Shown: one piece after another, positions 8,813 to 17,196 of the stretch
How positions within the stretch are numbered: position 1 is the first letter of the stretch
Layout of the letters: each line of letters opens with the position of its first letter
Assembly: GCA_947085845.1 (NCBI GenBank)
Contig: CAMTXO010000002.1
Span: 496,001 to 560,000, forward strand
DNA from: JACPYF01 sp947085845
Lineage (GTDB): Bacteria > Patescibacteriota > Saccharimonadia > Saccharimonadales > Saccharimonadaceae
DNA length: 64,000 bases
Direction: 5' to 3'
Translations under genes and position numbers: made by a program
The notes under the pieces: model-generated
Seen by the model: the letters and a program-made list of their open reading frames with translations, nothing else
Databases searched by the model: none
Told to the model about the DNA's origin: nothing

Positions 8813-8903
8813 CAGCTACCTCAACTTTTGGTGAGCTGCGGAACTCGCCCCAGTGAACTGTTGCTCAAACAGTCCTCGCTCAGCCAGAAAGTCTCTGTAG
8901 CTG
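8813..8903 (+). ncRNA. Candidate rod-shaped structured RNA
   Basis: This lies in a 317-base gap between divergent genes. Nested complementary segments build one rod: CAGCTAC (8813-8819) with GTAGCTG (8897-8903); a 4x4 internal loop; ACTTT-TGG-TGAGC (8824-8836) with GCTCA-g-CCA-g-AAAGT (8878-8892); a 20/4 asymmetric loop; and an apical hairpin ACTGTT/AACAGT (8857-8862, 8868-8873). T5 at 8912-8916 follows, and a GCTATAAAA at 8793-8801 could be the promoter. The shape recalls 6S or small SRP RNA, but the SRP GGAAG/CAGC signature is absent. Strand is inferred from the T run, and A5 at 8798-8802 would also act as a T run on the other strand. Confidence 0.4.
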
Positions 8904-8966
8904 CCACTCGGTTTTTCTAGAAGCCTGGGAAAACAAAACTCTTGTAAAGATTATGAGTTTTTTAGT

Positions 8967-8972
8967 TACAAT
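8967..8972 (+). promoter_or_regulatory. -10 box for leaderless truB
   Basis: TACAAT, 8 bases before the truB ATG. Confidence 0.6.
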
Positions 8973-8980
8973 AGGGTCTA

Positions 8981-9634
8981 ATGATAGAAGATGGAATAAT
9001 TTCAATCGACAAACCAGCCGGAATGAGCAGTTTTGGTGTAGTTGCTAGAGTTCGCCGCCAACTTTCGGAGCATTATGGCCATAAGATGAAAGTAGGGCAC
9101 ACTGGCACGCTTGATCCTTTTGCAACTGGACTTATGATTTTGGTGGTTGGGAAAGAGTGTAAAAACGCTCAGCAATATTCAAAGCTCGATAAAGTATATG
9201 AAGCTACTATAGTTTTAGGCAAAACAAGCTCAACTGGTGACCCAGAAGGTGAGATTGTTGCAGCTTCTGATAAAAAAGTTATTCAGTCAGATATTGAGAA
9301 AGTGCTTGAGAAATTTACCGGCGAAATCACTCAAACACCACCAGCATTTAGCGCAATCAAAGTCGACGGACAGCGAGCCTACAAGCTTGCGCGTGCGGGT
9401 AAGGAAGTTAAAATTCCACCAAGAAGTGTCACCATTTATTCACTACAACTCCTTAGTTATGAATATCCTATACTTAAAATTCGAACAAACGTTAGTAGTG
9501 GAACGTATATTCGAGCCTTAGCTCAAGACATTGGAAATGAACTTAGAGTAGGCGGATATTGTAGCGAGCTTCGTCGTATAAGTGTCTACAAGTATTCTAT
9601 TGAAGATGCTTCACAAACCTTCGTTATTGAATAA
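8981..9634 (+). CDS. truB: tRNA pseudouridine(55) synthase
   Basis: 217 residues. The start IISIDKPAGMSSFGVV and the catalytic-Asp motif HTGTLDPFATGLM are diagnostic, followed by YEATIVLGKTSSTGD, TPPAFSAIKVDGQRAYKLAR and SSGTYIRALAQDIG. It makes Psi55 in the T-loop of tRNAs. It is shorter than the usual 300 residues because the C-terminal PUA domain is missing; the chain ends soon after the SELRRISVYKYSIEDA segment, so the catalytic domain is complete. Its mRNA is probably leaderless. Confidence 0.96.
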   Translation: MIEDGIISIDKPAGMSSFGVVARVRRQLSEHYGHKMKVGHTGTLDPFATGLMILVVGKECKNAQQYSKLDKVYEATIVLGKTSSTGDPEGEIVAASDKKVIQSDIEKVLEKFTGEITQTPPAFSAIKVDGQRAYKLARAGKEVKIPPRSVTIYSLQLLSYEYPILKIRTNVSSGTYIRALAQDIGNELRVGGYCSELRRISVYKYSIEDASQTFVIE

Positions 9635-9718
9635 ACCAGTAAAGTATTTTATAGTAACTATTAGAGTTTTCTGTTTTATGGAAGGCTAGTAAACGACGAT
9701 CGATTGTAGAGGTGGTGT

Positions 9719-10258
9719 ATGTCTAAAATTGGTTTTTTTGCTGAGGATCTCAGAATCATAAGGTGGCCAATCTTGGCGACAGTGATTTTGTGGCTTGTAG
9801 GACTCTTTCTGGTAGGATCATCAGGTCAAGGTGGTATTGAATTCTCGTATGCATTTTCCCTTTTTGTTTTGGGGATGATATATAGGTACGTCTTCTACAT
9901 ACCTGGACAGGGCTACCTCAAGAATCTCATGAAGATGGAATTTTTAATCATCGCGACAGCTTTGATCAATGTTCTGCTGATTCGCATTTTCTTTCCAAGC
10001 CACAATTTCCAAGGTTTTTTTGAAGAAGATGTTAATGGTTCGAATATGGGTATTCTAACCGTTGCAGTAATTTCTGTCTTTTTTGCACCTCTGCTTTTGT
10101 ATGTGGCCCAGAGACAAGTTGCATCTAATCGTAGGGTGTCTGATCGGGTAAGAGAAGCTAAACAGCTGCAACGACAAGAAGTTATTGATGCTGTCGAAGC
10201 AGAGACGCAAACATCTCTTAGTTCCGAACTAAAGAAGAAGATCAGCTCGTCTATATAG
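9719..10258 (+). CDS. Hypothetical four-helix membrane protein
   Basis: 179 residues, not recognised. Hydrophobic segments lie at about 15-33, 41-60, 72-92 and 108-126, followed by a charged cytoplasmic-type tail of about 50 residues with coiled-coil character (RVREAKQLQRQEVIDAVEAE). A GAGGTGG ribosome site precedes ATG 9719, unlike the many leaderless neighbours. It is monocistronic, ending in a strong hairpin terminator. Confidence 0.7.
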   Translation: MSKIGFFAEDLRIIRWPILATVILWLVGLFLVGSSGQGGIEFSYAFSLFVLGMIYRYVFYIPGQGYLKNLMKMEFLIIATALINVLLIRIFFPSHNFQGFFEEDVNGSNMGILTVAVISVFFAPLLLYVAQRQVASNRRVSDRVREAKQLQRQEVIDAVEAETQTSLSSELKKKISSSI

Positions 10259-10276
10259 GGCAGATATAAGGCAAAA

Positions 10277-10310
10277 AGCCCGTTTCTAGTATGGATACTA
10301 GGAGCGGGCT
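10277..10310 (+). terminator. Hairpin terminator after the membrane-protein gene
   Basis: AGCCCG plus CTAGTAT pair with ATACTAG plus CGGGCT around a short loop. A5 before and GTTT after make it possibly bidirectional. Confidence 0.8.
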
Positions 10311-10363
10311 GTTTCATTTCCAGCGAAGTACCACCCCTATTTGCAATAACTACTCTCATCTGC

Positions 10364-10369
10364 TATAGT
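10364..10369 (+). promoter_or_regulatory. -10 box for rpsO
   Basis: TATAGT preceded by TGC, 9 bases before the rpsO ATG, giving a leaderless or near-leaderless message. Confidence 0.55.
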
Positions 10370-10378
10370 CTTACTCTA

Positions 10379-10645
10379 ATGATTACTAAAGACAACAAAT
10401 CTAAAGCAATTAAATCTACACAGACTCACAAAGACGACGTAGGTTCACCTGAAGCACAAGTTGCCGTGCTAACTGCTCGTATTAAAGAAATTACAGAGCA
10501 CTTGCAAGGTAACAAAAAAGATAACATGGCTCGTCGTGGACTTATTCAAATGGTAGGACGTCGCAAGCGCCTACTAAAATATGTTGAGCGTAAAGACTTT
10601 GAAGGTTACCGCAAGTTGGTAGCGACTCTCGGCCTGCGCAAATAA
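10379..10645 (+). CDS. rpsO: Small ribosomal subunit protein uS15
   Basis: 88 residues, the normal S15 length. DVGSPEAQVAVLTARI, then KDNMARRGLIQMVGRRKRLLKYV and the ending YRKLVATLGLRK are family signatures. It binds 16S rRNA in the central domain. It is followed by pnp, the classic rpsO-pnp order, though a separate -10-like element lies between them. Confidence 0.98.
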   Translation: MITKDNKSKAIKSTQTHKDDVGSPEAQVAVLTARIKEITEHLQGNKKDNMARRGLIQMVGRRKRLLKYVERKDFEGYRKLVATLGLRK

Positions 10646-10654
10646 TTTAATTTG

Positions 10655-10663
10655 TGCTACAAT
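10655..10663 (+). promoter_or_regulatory. Extended -10 element before pnp
   Basis: TG-C-TACAAT, an extended -10 box within the recurring TTGTGCTA-type context. It would give pnp an mRNA leader of about 100 bases, unlike its leaderless neighbours. Confidence 0.5.
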
Positions 10664-10773
10664 TAACCTGTTAATAAACGCACCATAAGCGCAGTAGGTG
10701 GTGGATGTTGATTTAAATCTAGAACAACACCCGTTACTTATCGCAAAAAATGTGCGAGAAGGAGTTATTCATT

Positions 10774-12888
10774 ATGCCTACAATCAACCCGTACGGTAAA
10801 GATATTGTCGTAGTCGAGCGCGAGCTGGCTGGCAAAACATTAAAATTAGAAGTGAACCGTGTTGGTTTCCGAACAAGTGGAAGCGTACTTGTGAGCTACG
10901 GCGATACTGTGGTTCTTGGTTCAGCAGAAGTTGGGCGCAAGCCAATTAGTGGTATGGATTATTTTCCATTATCTATCGACTATGAAGAAAAATTTTATGC
11001 AAGCGGTAAAATTTCTGGCTCACGTTTTATCAAACGCGAAGGTCGCCCAAGTGACGAAGCTGTTCTTATTAGTCGTTTAATCGACCGCCCAATACGCCCA
11101 CTATTTCCAAAAGGTTATCGTCAAGAAGTGCAAACTATTGCAACAGTTCTCTCAATGGATCCAACTTTTCGCCCAGACGTTATTGGTATGATGGCTGCAT
11201 CAACCGCACTTGGTCTTACTGGTGCACCTTTCGAAGGTCCTGTCGCCGGGCTACGTGTCGCGTATGTTGATGGTGAGTTTAAAGCTTTTGCAACTCATGA
11301 AGAAATAGCTAAGAGTGAAATTGACTTGGTTGTCGCTGGTACTGAAAAGGCCATCATAATGGTTGAGGCTGGTGCAAATGAAGCGAGCGAGGAGCTAATT
11401 GGCGACGCGCTTGAATGGGCGCATAAAGCTATGCAGCCCGCGATTGAAGCGCAAAAAGAACTAATAGAAAAAATTGCTCCTGAAAAACTAGCATACGAAC
11501 TAGTAAAACCAAATGAAGAAATTCAAACAGATGTTAATTCTTGGGTTGAAGGTAAAATAGGCAAAAACCTACATCTTCCATACCCAGAGCGAAATGACCT
11601 CATAACTGAGCTCAAAGCTAGCTTCCACAGTGAAATGGAAGAGAAGCATGGTGAAGAATATGTTGATTTACATCGTGAATATGACGAAGCATTTACAAAG
11701 GCTTTGCACGAAGATGTTCGCAAGCACATTGTAGACAGTCAAACACGTCCAGACGGTCGTAAGCTAGACGACATCCGTACACTTAGTAGCGAAATTGGTA
11801 TTTTGCCACGCGCACACGGGTCATCACTATTTACACGTGGTATGACTCAGGGTTTGAATGTAGTGACGCTTGCACCTCTGTCATATTCGCAAATAGTCGA
11901 TACTATGGAGCAAAATGACGGCGAACGAAGCTACATGCACCACTACAATGCACCTGGCTATACAGTTGGTGAAGTCCAACGTATGCGTGGTGTTGGCCGA
12001 CGTGAAATTGGTCACGGCTACTTGGCGGAACGTGCACTCTTGCCGGTACTTCCAAGTGCTGAAGAATTCCCATATGCTATTCGTTCAGTTACGGAAATTA
12101 TGTCTCAAAACGGTTCAACATCAATGGCGGCAACTTGTAGTAGTTGCTTGGCACTGATGGATGCTGGTGTACCTATCAAAAAACCAGTTTCTGGCATTGC
12201 TATGGGACTTATGATGGACGGCGACACTCCATATGTACTCAGTGATATTGCTGATGCTGAAGATTTTGCCGGCGATATGGACTTCAAAGTTGCTGGTACC
12301 GAAAAAGGCATCACAGCGCTTCAAATGGACATGAAAGTTCATGGATTGCCTGTAGAAGTGCTTCGTGAAGCCTTGGAAAAAGGTAAAATTGGCCGAGCTA
12401 AAATTTTGGCACATATGATTGAAACTATTGCAGAGCCGCGCGATAAGCTCAGCCCATACGCACCAAGAATCGAAAAGATAAAGATAAATCCTGAAAAAAT
12501 CGGTGCAATCATCGGTAAGGGTGGCGAGATGATCAACAAAATTACTAGTGAAACTGGTGCAGAGATCGACATCAAAGACGACGGTTTAGTAACTGTTGCT
12601 GCTGTCGACACTGCTTCTATCGAAAAAGCTATGGAATGGATAAAATCTCTCACTGTCGAGCCAGAAGTTGGCACAATTTACGAAGGTACTGTAGTCACAA
12701 TCAAAGATTTCGGTGCATTTGTGAACATTATGCCTGGTATCGACGGTATGGTGCACATATCTCAGATTGCTGATCAACGTGTAGAAAAAGTCGAAGACGA
12801 GCTAAGCGAGGGTCAAAAAGTAAAAGTGAAACTGCTTGCCGTAGACGAACGCGGCCGCCTCAGCCTCTCTATAAAAGACGCCAAATAA
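10774..12888 (+). CDS. pnp: Polyribonucleotide nucleotidyltransferase (PNPase)
   Basis: 704 residues. Two RNase PH-like cores are present: the first with FYASGKISGSRFIKREGRPS, the second with RPDGRKLDDIRTLSSE, QNGSTSMAATC and DAEDFAGDMDFKVAGT (catalytic acids in DMD). A KH domain follows near residues 564-620 (IGAIIGKGGEMINKI) and an S1 domain near 632-702 (GTVVTIKDFGAFV, GMVHISQI). It degrades RNA 3'-5' with phosphate. ATG 10774 is chosen because AGAAGGAG lies 9 bases upstream; an in-frame ATG at 10750 would put that site inside the gene. It may act with RNase J at 14.4 kb. Confidence 0.97.
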   Translation: MPTINPYGKDIVVVERELAGKTLKLEVNRVGFRTSGSVLVSYGDTVVLGSAEVGRKPISGMDYFPLSIDYEEKFYASGKISGSRFIKREGRPSDEAVLISRLIDRPIRPLFPKGYRQEVQTIATVLSMDPTFRPDVIGMMAASTALGLTGAPFEGPVAGLRVAYVDGEFKAFATHEEIAKSEIDLVVAGTEKAIIMVEAGANEASEELIGDALEWAHKAMQPAIEAQKELIEKIAPEKLAYELVKPNEEIQTDVNSWVEGKIGKNLHLPYPERNDLITELKASFHSEMEEKHGEEYVDLHREYDEAFTKALHEDVRKHIVDSQTRPDGRKLDDIRTLSSEIGILPRAHGSSLFTRGMTQGLNVVTLAPLSYSQIVDTMEQNDGERSYMHHYNAPGYTVGEVQRMRGVGRREIGHGYLAERALLPVLPSAEEFPYAIRSVTEIMSQNGSTSMAATCSSCLALMDAGVPIKKPVSGIAMGLMMDGDTPYVLSDIADAEDFAGDMDFKVAGTEKGITALQMDMKVHGLPVEVLREALEKGKIGRAKILAHMIETIAEPRDKLSPYAPRIEKIKINPEKIGAIIGKGGEMINKITSETGAEIDIKDDGLVTVAAVDTASIEKAMEWIKSLTVEPEVGTIYEGTVVTIKDFGAFVNIMPGIDGMVHISQIADQRVEKVEDELSEGQKVKVKLLAVDERGRLSLSIKDAK

Positions 12889-12910
12889 AAAGTGTCATTA
12901 GGTATAGATT

Positions 12911-12936
12911 GCTTCTTGTTTAACGCAAGGAGCTTT
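12911..12936 (+). terminator. Probable terminator after pnp
   Basis: GCTTCTTG pairs with CAAGGAGC (one G-T) around a 7-base loop, followed by TTT. Confidence 0.5.
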
Positions 12937-13004
12937 ATATAGGTTGATTATATAGGTAAATTATGATATTATACTATTAGTGATTGATAAAAATAAAAAT
13001 TACA

Positions 13005-13697
13005 ATGAACTCTAGGCTTGAAGGAATAGATACAGTGGCGCAAAAATATCCGTACACTTTTCCTTTAGACAATTTAGATGAATACGAACTAGTAAGGGGA
13101 GTTTCGGTTGCTGAAGCTAAAGACGTGATTGCTCAGATGGAGGGGCCTATAGTAGAAATAGGTGGCCCCACAGATGATGGTTTCTTCTATCTGGATGGGG
13201 TTGTCCTAAAGTCAAAGCCTGTCATTACTAATAAAGTACCATTCCAAACTCTCGTCGAAGACATAGAGTTAGCAGCCCAACTCGATCAGCAAATAGATGA
13301 ATTTTTTGACGGAAGGGATATGCCGTATGTAGACGGTTCATTAGGGATTGTTATGATGAGTTATGTAACCAGGGCAGACGATAAAGAGTTTTATCCAGAA
13401 GGTAGAGAACCCACTCAGGAAGAAATAGATCTAGCTAATAAACGGTTTGATATAGCCGAAAGGGAAATAGAAGATTTTTTGAATGGTAATATTAGTCTGA
13501 ATGAGGTTGAGGAATCTTATAGATTAAAGATATACGAGGAAGTTATGAGAGTGCTAAAGCCTGGAGGGTTGTTTATTACAAACAGCAATAAAGCAGAATT
13601 AAAAGCTATCGAAAAAATTGGTTTCGAACTTATTTCACTTTCTACAGATGATGAAGGACACGATGCTTTTGAATTTGTAGCTCAAAAACCTCGATAG
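13005..13697 (+). CDS. Class I SAM-dependent methyltransferase-like protein
   Basis: About 230 residues. The core shows a degenerate motif I (PIVEIGGPT), a motif IV-like strand (LGIVMMSYVT) and the post-core RVLKPGGLFITN, typical of small-molecule methyltransferases. An acidic helical insert of about 60 residues (around 120-180) interrupts the domain. The substrate is unknown. The start is uncertain: ATG 13005 lacks a ribosome site, while TTG 12984 lies 8 bases after a TATACT and would fit the leaderless pattern. Confidence 0.6.
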   Translation: MNSRLEGIDTVAQKYPYTFPLDNLDEYELVRGVSVAEAKDVIAQMEGPIVEIGGPTDDGFFYLDGVVLKSKPVITNKVPFQTLVEDIELAAQLDQQIDEFFDGRDMPYVDGSLGIVMMSYVTRADDKEFYPEGREPTQEEIDLANKRFDIAEREIEDFLNGNISLNEVEESYRLKIYEEVMRVLKPGGLFITNSNKAELKAIEKIGFELISLSTDDEGHDAFEFVAQKPR

Positions 13698-13832
13698 TGC
13701 TTGCTGTATATCTACTAAACCAAAGCTCTGGTTGCTTGCATTTTAAACACATTTTTGCTATTATGTAGTTACTTTAGTAATTCTCTTGTATATCAAAACC
13801 GTTTAAGGAAATCGGTCCACCAAAAAATAAGG

Positions 13833-14444
13833 ATGACTCAAGATAAACAAGCTCGTCTCAAGCAAATTGCAGTAGATATAGAAAAAAACAATGTCTGCCC
13901 GGATTTGGCTGTGACAGCCACGAACCTTGTACTAGGTGACGGAAACTCAGATGCTGATATTGTATTTATCGGTGAAGCACCGGGTAAAAACGAAGACCAG
14001 CAAGGCCTGCCATTTGTAGGTGCTGCTGGCAAGTTCTTAAATGAAATGCTTGCAAGCATAGGGTTGGGGCGAGATGACATATATATTACAAACATTGTAA
14101 AATATCGTCCTCCAAATAACCGCGATCCACTACCTGAAGAAAAGAAAGCTTTTTGGCCATATTTAGTGCAGCAAATTGATGTTATCGAGCCGCTTATTAT
14201 AGTGACTTTAGGACGTCATAGTATGGAATATTTCCTACCGGATCTCAAAATTAGTGCGATCCATGGCCAACCAAAGCGTATGACATTTGGCAAACGCAAA
14301 GTAGTTATTTTGCCTTTGTATCATCCAGCCGCAGCACTGTATAACGGTGGTATGCGTGAAACATTGCTGGAAGATTTCAGCCAAATACCTGCAATTATAA
14401 AGAAAATAAATTCAAATAATATTTCCAATGAAAGGAAAAAATAA
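13833..14444 (+). CDS. Family 4 uracil-DNA glycosylase lacking Fe-S cysteines
   Basis: About 203 residues. Motif GEAPGKNEDQQGLPFVG and the C-terminal HPAAALYNGG identify a type 4/5 uracil-DNA glycosylase, which removes uracil from DNA. Members normally bind a 4Fe-4S cluster through four Cys; here the N-terminal pair is reduced to one Cys (NVCPDL), KCRPP has become KYRPP, and the last position is Phe/Trp (AFWPYL). The active-site residues remain. ATG 13833 is preceded by AAGG at very close range; a TGCTATTAT promoter-like element lies about 70 bases upstream. It ends 3 bases before RNase J. Confidence 0.88.
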   Translation: MTQDKQARLKQIAVDIEKNNVCPDLAVTATNLVLGDGNSDADIVFIGEAPGKNEDQQGLPFVGAAGKFLNEMLASIGLGRDDIYITNIVKYRPPNNRDPLPEEKKAFWPYLVQQIDVIEPLIIVTLGRHSMEYFLPDLKISAIHGQPKRMTFGKRKVVILPLYHPAAALYNGGMRETLLEDFSQIPAIIKKINSNNISNERKK

Positions 14445-14447
14445 ATT

Positions 14448-16592
14448 ATGGGCGGAAGAAAATTACAAAACCCCCAAGGTGACGACCTATCAAAACGTAA
14501 CAATAATAACCAGAAACGTCGTGAACAAAATACTGTTCTGGCGAAAACACAAACTCGTCGTGGTGAGGTACAACGTGCCAGCCGACGTATGAGTGACAAT
14601 GTGAACAAACAATCTTCACAGCACATTATCAATGTGCCAGTGAACAAATCTATCTATAACGGATACGATGGCCAACAGTTTAGTCTTAGTGGTGCGAAGC
14701 GCCAAAAGCAAAATACTGAAGGTGGTAAAAAGCTCAGAGTTGTACCACTTGGTGGTCTCGGCGAAATGGGTATTGGTAAAAACATGATGGCTATAGAATA
14801 TGGCAACGAAATTGTTGTTATCGATATGGGCTTTCTATTTCCAGGTGCTGACTACCCTGGTATTAACTATATTGTTCCAGATATTTCATATCTAGAGCAG
14901 AATAAACATAAAATTAAAGCTCACATCTTTACGCATGGTCACTTAGACCACATTGGTGCAACTCGACATCTTATACACCGCATACCTGCGCCTGTGTACG
15001 GTACGAAGTTTACACTTGGCATGATTGCCAAAAATATGGACGAAGCAACCAGTGGCTACAGTCCTGAATATCATGAGCTCAACCCAGAAGCACACGACCG
15101 TGTGCAGCTTGGTGAACATTTTAGCGTAGAGCTTGTTCGAGTGAACCACTCTATACCTGACTCAGCGGCAGTAGTTATTCGCACACCACTTGGTGTGTTG
15201 ATAGACACGGGTGACTGGCGATTTGAAGATGTACCAATAGATGGCAAAAAATTCGATCTTGAGCGCCTGACAGAAATCGCTACAAAAGAAGGTGTTTTGT
15301 TACTAATGAATGAGTCTACTAACTGTGAATCAGATGGTACTCATACGCATAGCGAACAAGATATCCAAGCTAGTTTTGGTCAAGTTATGGAGAAATACCA
15401 AAACAACAGACTTATTATTAGTTGTTTCTCAAGCCAAATTCACCGTATACAATTGTTGCTCGATGAAGCTAAAAAACACGACCGCAAGGTTGCGTTTGCC
15501 GGCTACAGCATGATCCAAAACTTAGAACTTTCTATTAAAACTGGTGTTATTCAAATACCAAAAGATGTTGTAGTCAAAATGGAAGACCTCATCAAAATGC
15601 CCGACGGCAAAGTAACTATTATATGTACTGGTTCTCAGGGTGAATTTAATGCTGTGCTAAACCGTATGGCGAGTGGTTCGCACAAACACATCAAGATCAA
15701 AAACAGTGACGTCATTGTCTTTAGCTCAAACCCAATTCCGGGTAACGAAAAATATGTTGTTCGAACTGTTGATGGTTTGATGCGAGAGGGTAGTGATGTT
15801 GTTCAAAACGGCAAAACACACCTTACTGGCATTGGCCCACTTCACCTAAGTGGACATGGTTATTATGATGACCACATCAAACTAATCAATGCGATTAACC
15901 CAACATACTACATGCCAATTCACGGTGAATTTCATATGTTGGTGCATAACGCCGAGCTTGCAGAGCAAGAATGTGGCATACCACGTGCAAACATATTTGT
16001 ATCTGACAGTGGTGATATTATCGAAATCGATTCTAACAAAAAAGCCAAAAAAGCAGGACGAATACAAGTTGGTGGAATCATGTACGACGACAGCGGAGCA
16101 GAAGTATCCGAAGTAGTGCTAAAGGACCGCATACATATGGCAAACGAAGGTATGTTCGTGGTAGTCCTTACTATATCGCAACGTGGCGGACGTCTACTCA
16201 CTAGCCCAGACATCATTTCACGAGGGTTTATATATCTACGTGATAGTGAAGAGCTTATGGGCAAAATTCGTCAGTATATTAAACAAAAGGTTTCTCGTAG
16301 TTTCAATGGACGTAGAGTTGATCTGGATGTTTTCAAAAAAGAAATACGTGATGAAATTACACATATTCTTTATGACGAGACTCGTCGAACACCGATTGTT
16401 ATTCCTGTGATTAACGAGATCAATGGTGACTCGTCTTCACAAAAGCAATCAAACCAAAATAGAGGTCCACGACCACAGCCAAACCAGCCTAACCCAACAC
16501 AACCACCAGTAGTGCCTAAGCCTGTAGGTGAGTTACCTGTAAACAATGAGCGTCTTAGCGTTCACAATCAGCCCGAAGTTTACGAACCGTAA
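14448..16592 (+). CDS. rnj: Ribonuclease J
   Basis: 714 residues. A basic, low-complexity N-terminal extension (about 1-95) precedes the metallo-beta-lactamase core: PLGGLGEMGIGKN, HGHLDHIGA near residue 165, NHSIPDSAAVVI, DTGDWRF. The beta-CASP part has ISCFSSQIHRI, CTGSQGE and LHLSGHG. A C-terminal domain ends in a Pro/Gln/Asn-rich tail (from about 660). It combines endo- and 5'-3' exonuclease activity in mRNA turnover and rRNA maturation. It is adjacent to UDG and probably co-transcribed. The extension and tail are likely disordered RNA-binding segments. Confidence 0.95.
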   Translation: MGGRKLQNPQGDDLSKRNNNNQKRREQNTVLAKTQTRRGEVQRASRRMSDNVNKQSSQHIINVPVNKSIYNGYDGQQFSLSGAKRQKQNTEGGKKLRVVPLGGLGEMGIGKNMMAIEYGNEIVVIDMGFLFPGADYPGINYIVPDISYLEQNKHKIKAHIFTHGHLDHIGATRHLIHRIPAPVYGTKFTLGMIAKNMDEATSGYSPEYHELNPEAHDRVQLGEHFSVELVRVNHSIPDSAAVVIRTPLGVLIDTGDWRFEDVPIDGKKFDLERLTEIATKEGVLLLMNESTNCESDGTHTHSEQDIQASFGQVMEKYQNNRLIISCFSSQIHRIQLLLDEAKKHDRKVAFAGYSMIQNLELSIKTGVIQIPKDVVVKMEDLIKMPDGKVTIICTGSQGEFNAVLNRMASGSHKHIKIKNSDVIVFSSNPIPGNEKYVVRTVDGLMREGSDVVQNGKTHLTGIGPLHLSGHGYYDDHIKLINAINPTYYMPIHGEFHMLVHNAELAEQECGIPRANIFVSDSGDIIEIDSNKKAKKAGRIQVGGIMYDDSGAEVSEVVLKDRIHMANEGMFVVVLTISQRGGRLLTSPDIISRGFIYLRDSEELMGKIRQYIKQKVSRSFNGRRVDLDVFKKEIRDEITHILYDETRRTPIVIPVINEINGDSSSQKQSNQNRGPRPQPNQPNPTQPPVVPKPVGELPVNNERLSVHNQPEVYEP

Positions 16593-16605
16593 TCTGTTTC
16601 TGATA

Positions 16606-16634
16606 TTGAATTATGTATAGTTTTATACTATAGT
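16606..16634 (+). promoter_or_regulatory. Promoter for the orphan gene at 16690
   Basis: TTGAAT (16606-16611), a 17-base spacer and TATAGT (16629-16634), inside a TATACTATAGTATA palindrome (16624-16637). The leader is about 50 bases with a ribosome site. Confidence 0.5.
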
Positions 16635-16689
16635 ATATCTACTTAGCTTTTACTTTGAAAGTTACGCACATTCAGAAAAGAGGTGGGCG

Positions 16690-17091
16690 ATGTTGTTTGA
16701 TGGTTCAGGCGACTTGGCAGACAGGCTTGATGATGCAACACGCGAAAAGTTGATAGAACTTTTCGTTGCAAGGTCCGAGTTCTTTCAGGCACAAGCACAG
16801 ATTGACAGCATGCGTGTCGAACAGTTCAAAGGCTCTTCTTATGTAGAGCTGTCGGAACTGGAGTCGTACGTAAAGGAGATTCTGGAGCCCAGACGAACAA
16901 AAATGCGTCGGATACAGGCTGAGATGCTGAAGGACGCGGTGGATGTCGAGAGCATCAAATCCTTGCTACCGGCGGTTGTCGCTGGTTTGATGGCCAAGGT
17001 TGATCTCGAGCTTGTTTTCAACATAATCGGCTTGGATGCTGATGATGCAGCTGAAGGTATGGAGCTCATCCGTGAGTTCATCAACCTGTAG
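16690..17091 (+). CDS. Hypothetical acidic helical protein
   Basis: 133 residues, not recognised. It has no Cys, is acidic and appears wholly alpha-helical (DDATREKLIELFVARSEFF; LEPRRTKMRRIQAEM), ending in Asp/Glu-rich helices. There is no signal peptide or membrane segment. It has its own promoter, an AAGAGGTGGG ribosome site and a strong terminator, so it is a monocistronic and probably well-expressed gene. Its GC and codon use (CTG, GAG, ATC, GGC) differ from its AT-leaning neighbours, which could mean high expression or transfer. Confidence 0.7.
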   Translation: MLFDGSGDLADRLDDATREKLIELFVARSEFFQAQAQIDSMRVEQFKGSSYVELSELESYVKEILEPRRTKMRRIQAEMLKDAVDVESIKSLLPAVVAGLMAKVDLELVFNIIGLDADDAAEGMELIREFINL

Positions 17092-17096
17092 CACCA

Positions 17097-17129
17097 GGGG
17101 TAGAGTGATTCTTTCACTCTACCCCTTTT
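17097..17129 (+). terminator. Strong hairpin terminator
   Basis: Perfect 12-base stem GGGGTAGAGTGA/TCACTCTACCCC, 5-base loop, then TTTT. Confidence 0.92.
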
Positions 17130-17179
17130 ATTTGCTTTTTGTAGTGTTTTTTGCTACAATATACTAATACAAATAAGCG

Positions 17180-17185
17180 TATAAT
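17180..17185 (+). promoter_or_regulatory. -10 box for leaderless ftsK
   Basis: TATAAT, 11 bases before the ATG; an alternative TGCTACAAT lies about 30 bases further up. Confidence 0.5.
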
Positions 17186-17196
17186 GTATTACAGAT

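Noticed and set aside
8813..8903. SRP (4.5S-like) RNA as identity of the rod-shaped element
   Set aside because: The conserved GGAAG/AGCAGC apical motif and GNRA-type loop are absent on both strands.
8642..8920. 92-residue open frame on the plus strand across the 8.7-8.9 kb gap
   Set aside because: No ribosome site, low-complexity translation, overlap with the start of the minus-strand gene; the paired segments inside it point to RNA structure instead.
15932..16264. 110-residue open frame on the minus strand opposite RNase J
   Set aside because: Shadow of a conserved gene with no supporting signal.
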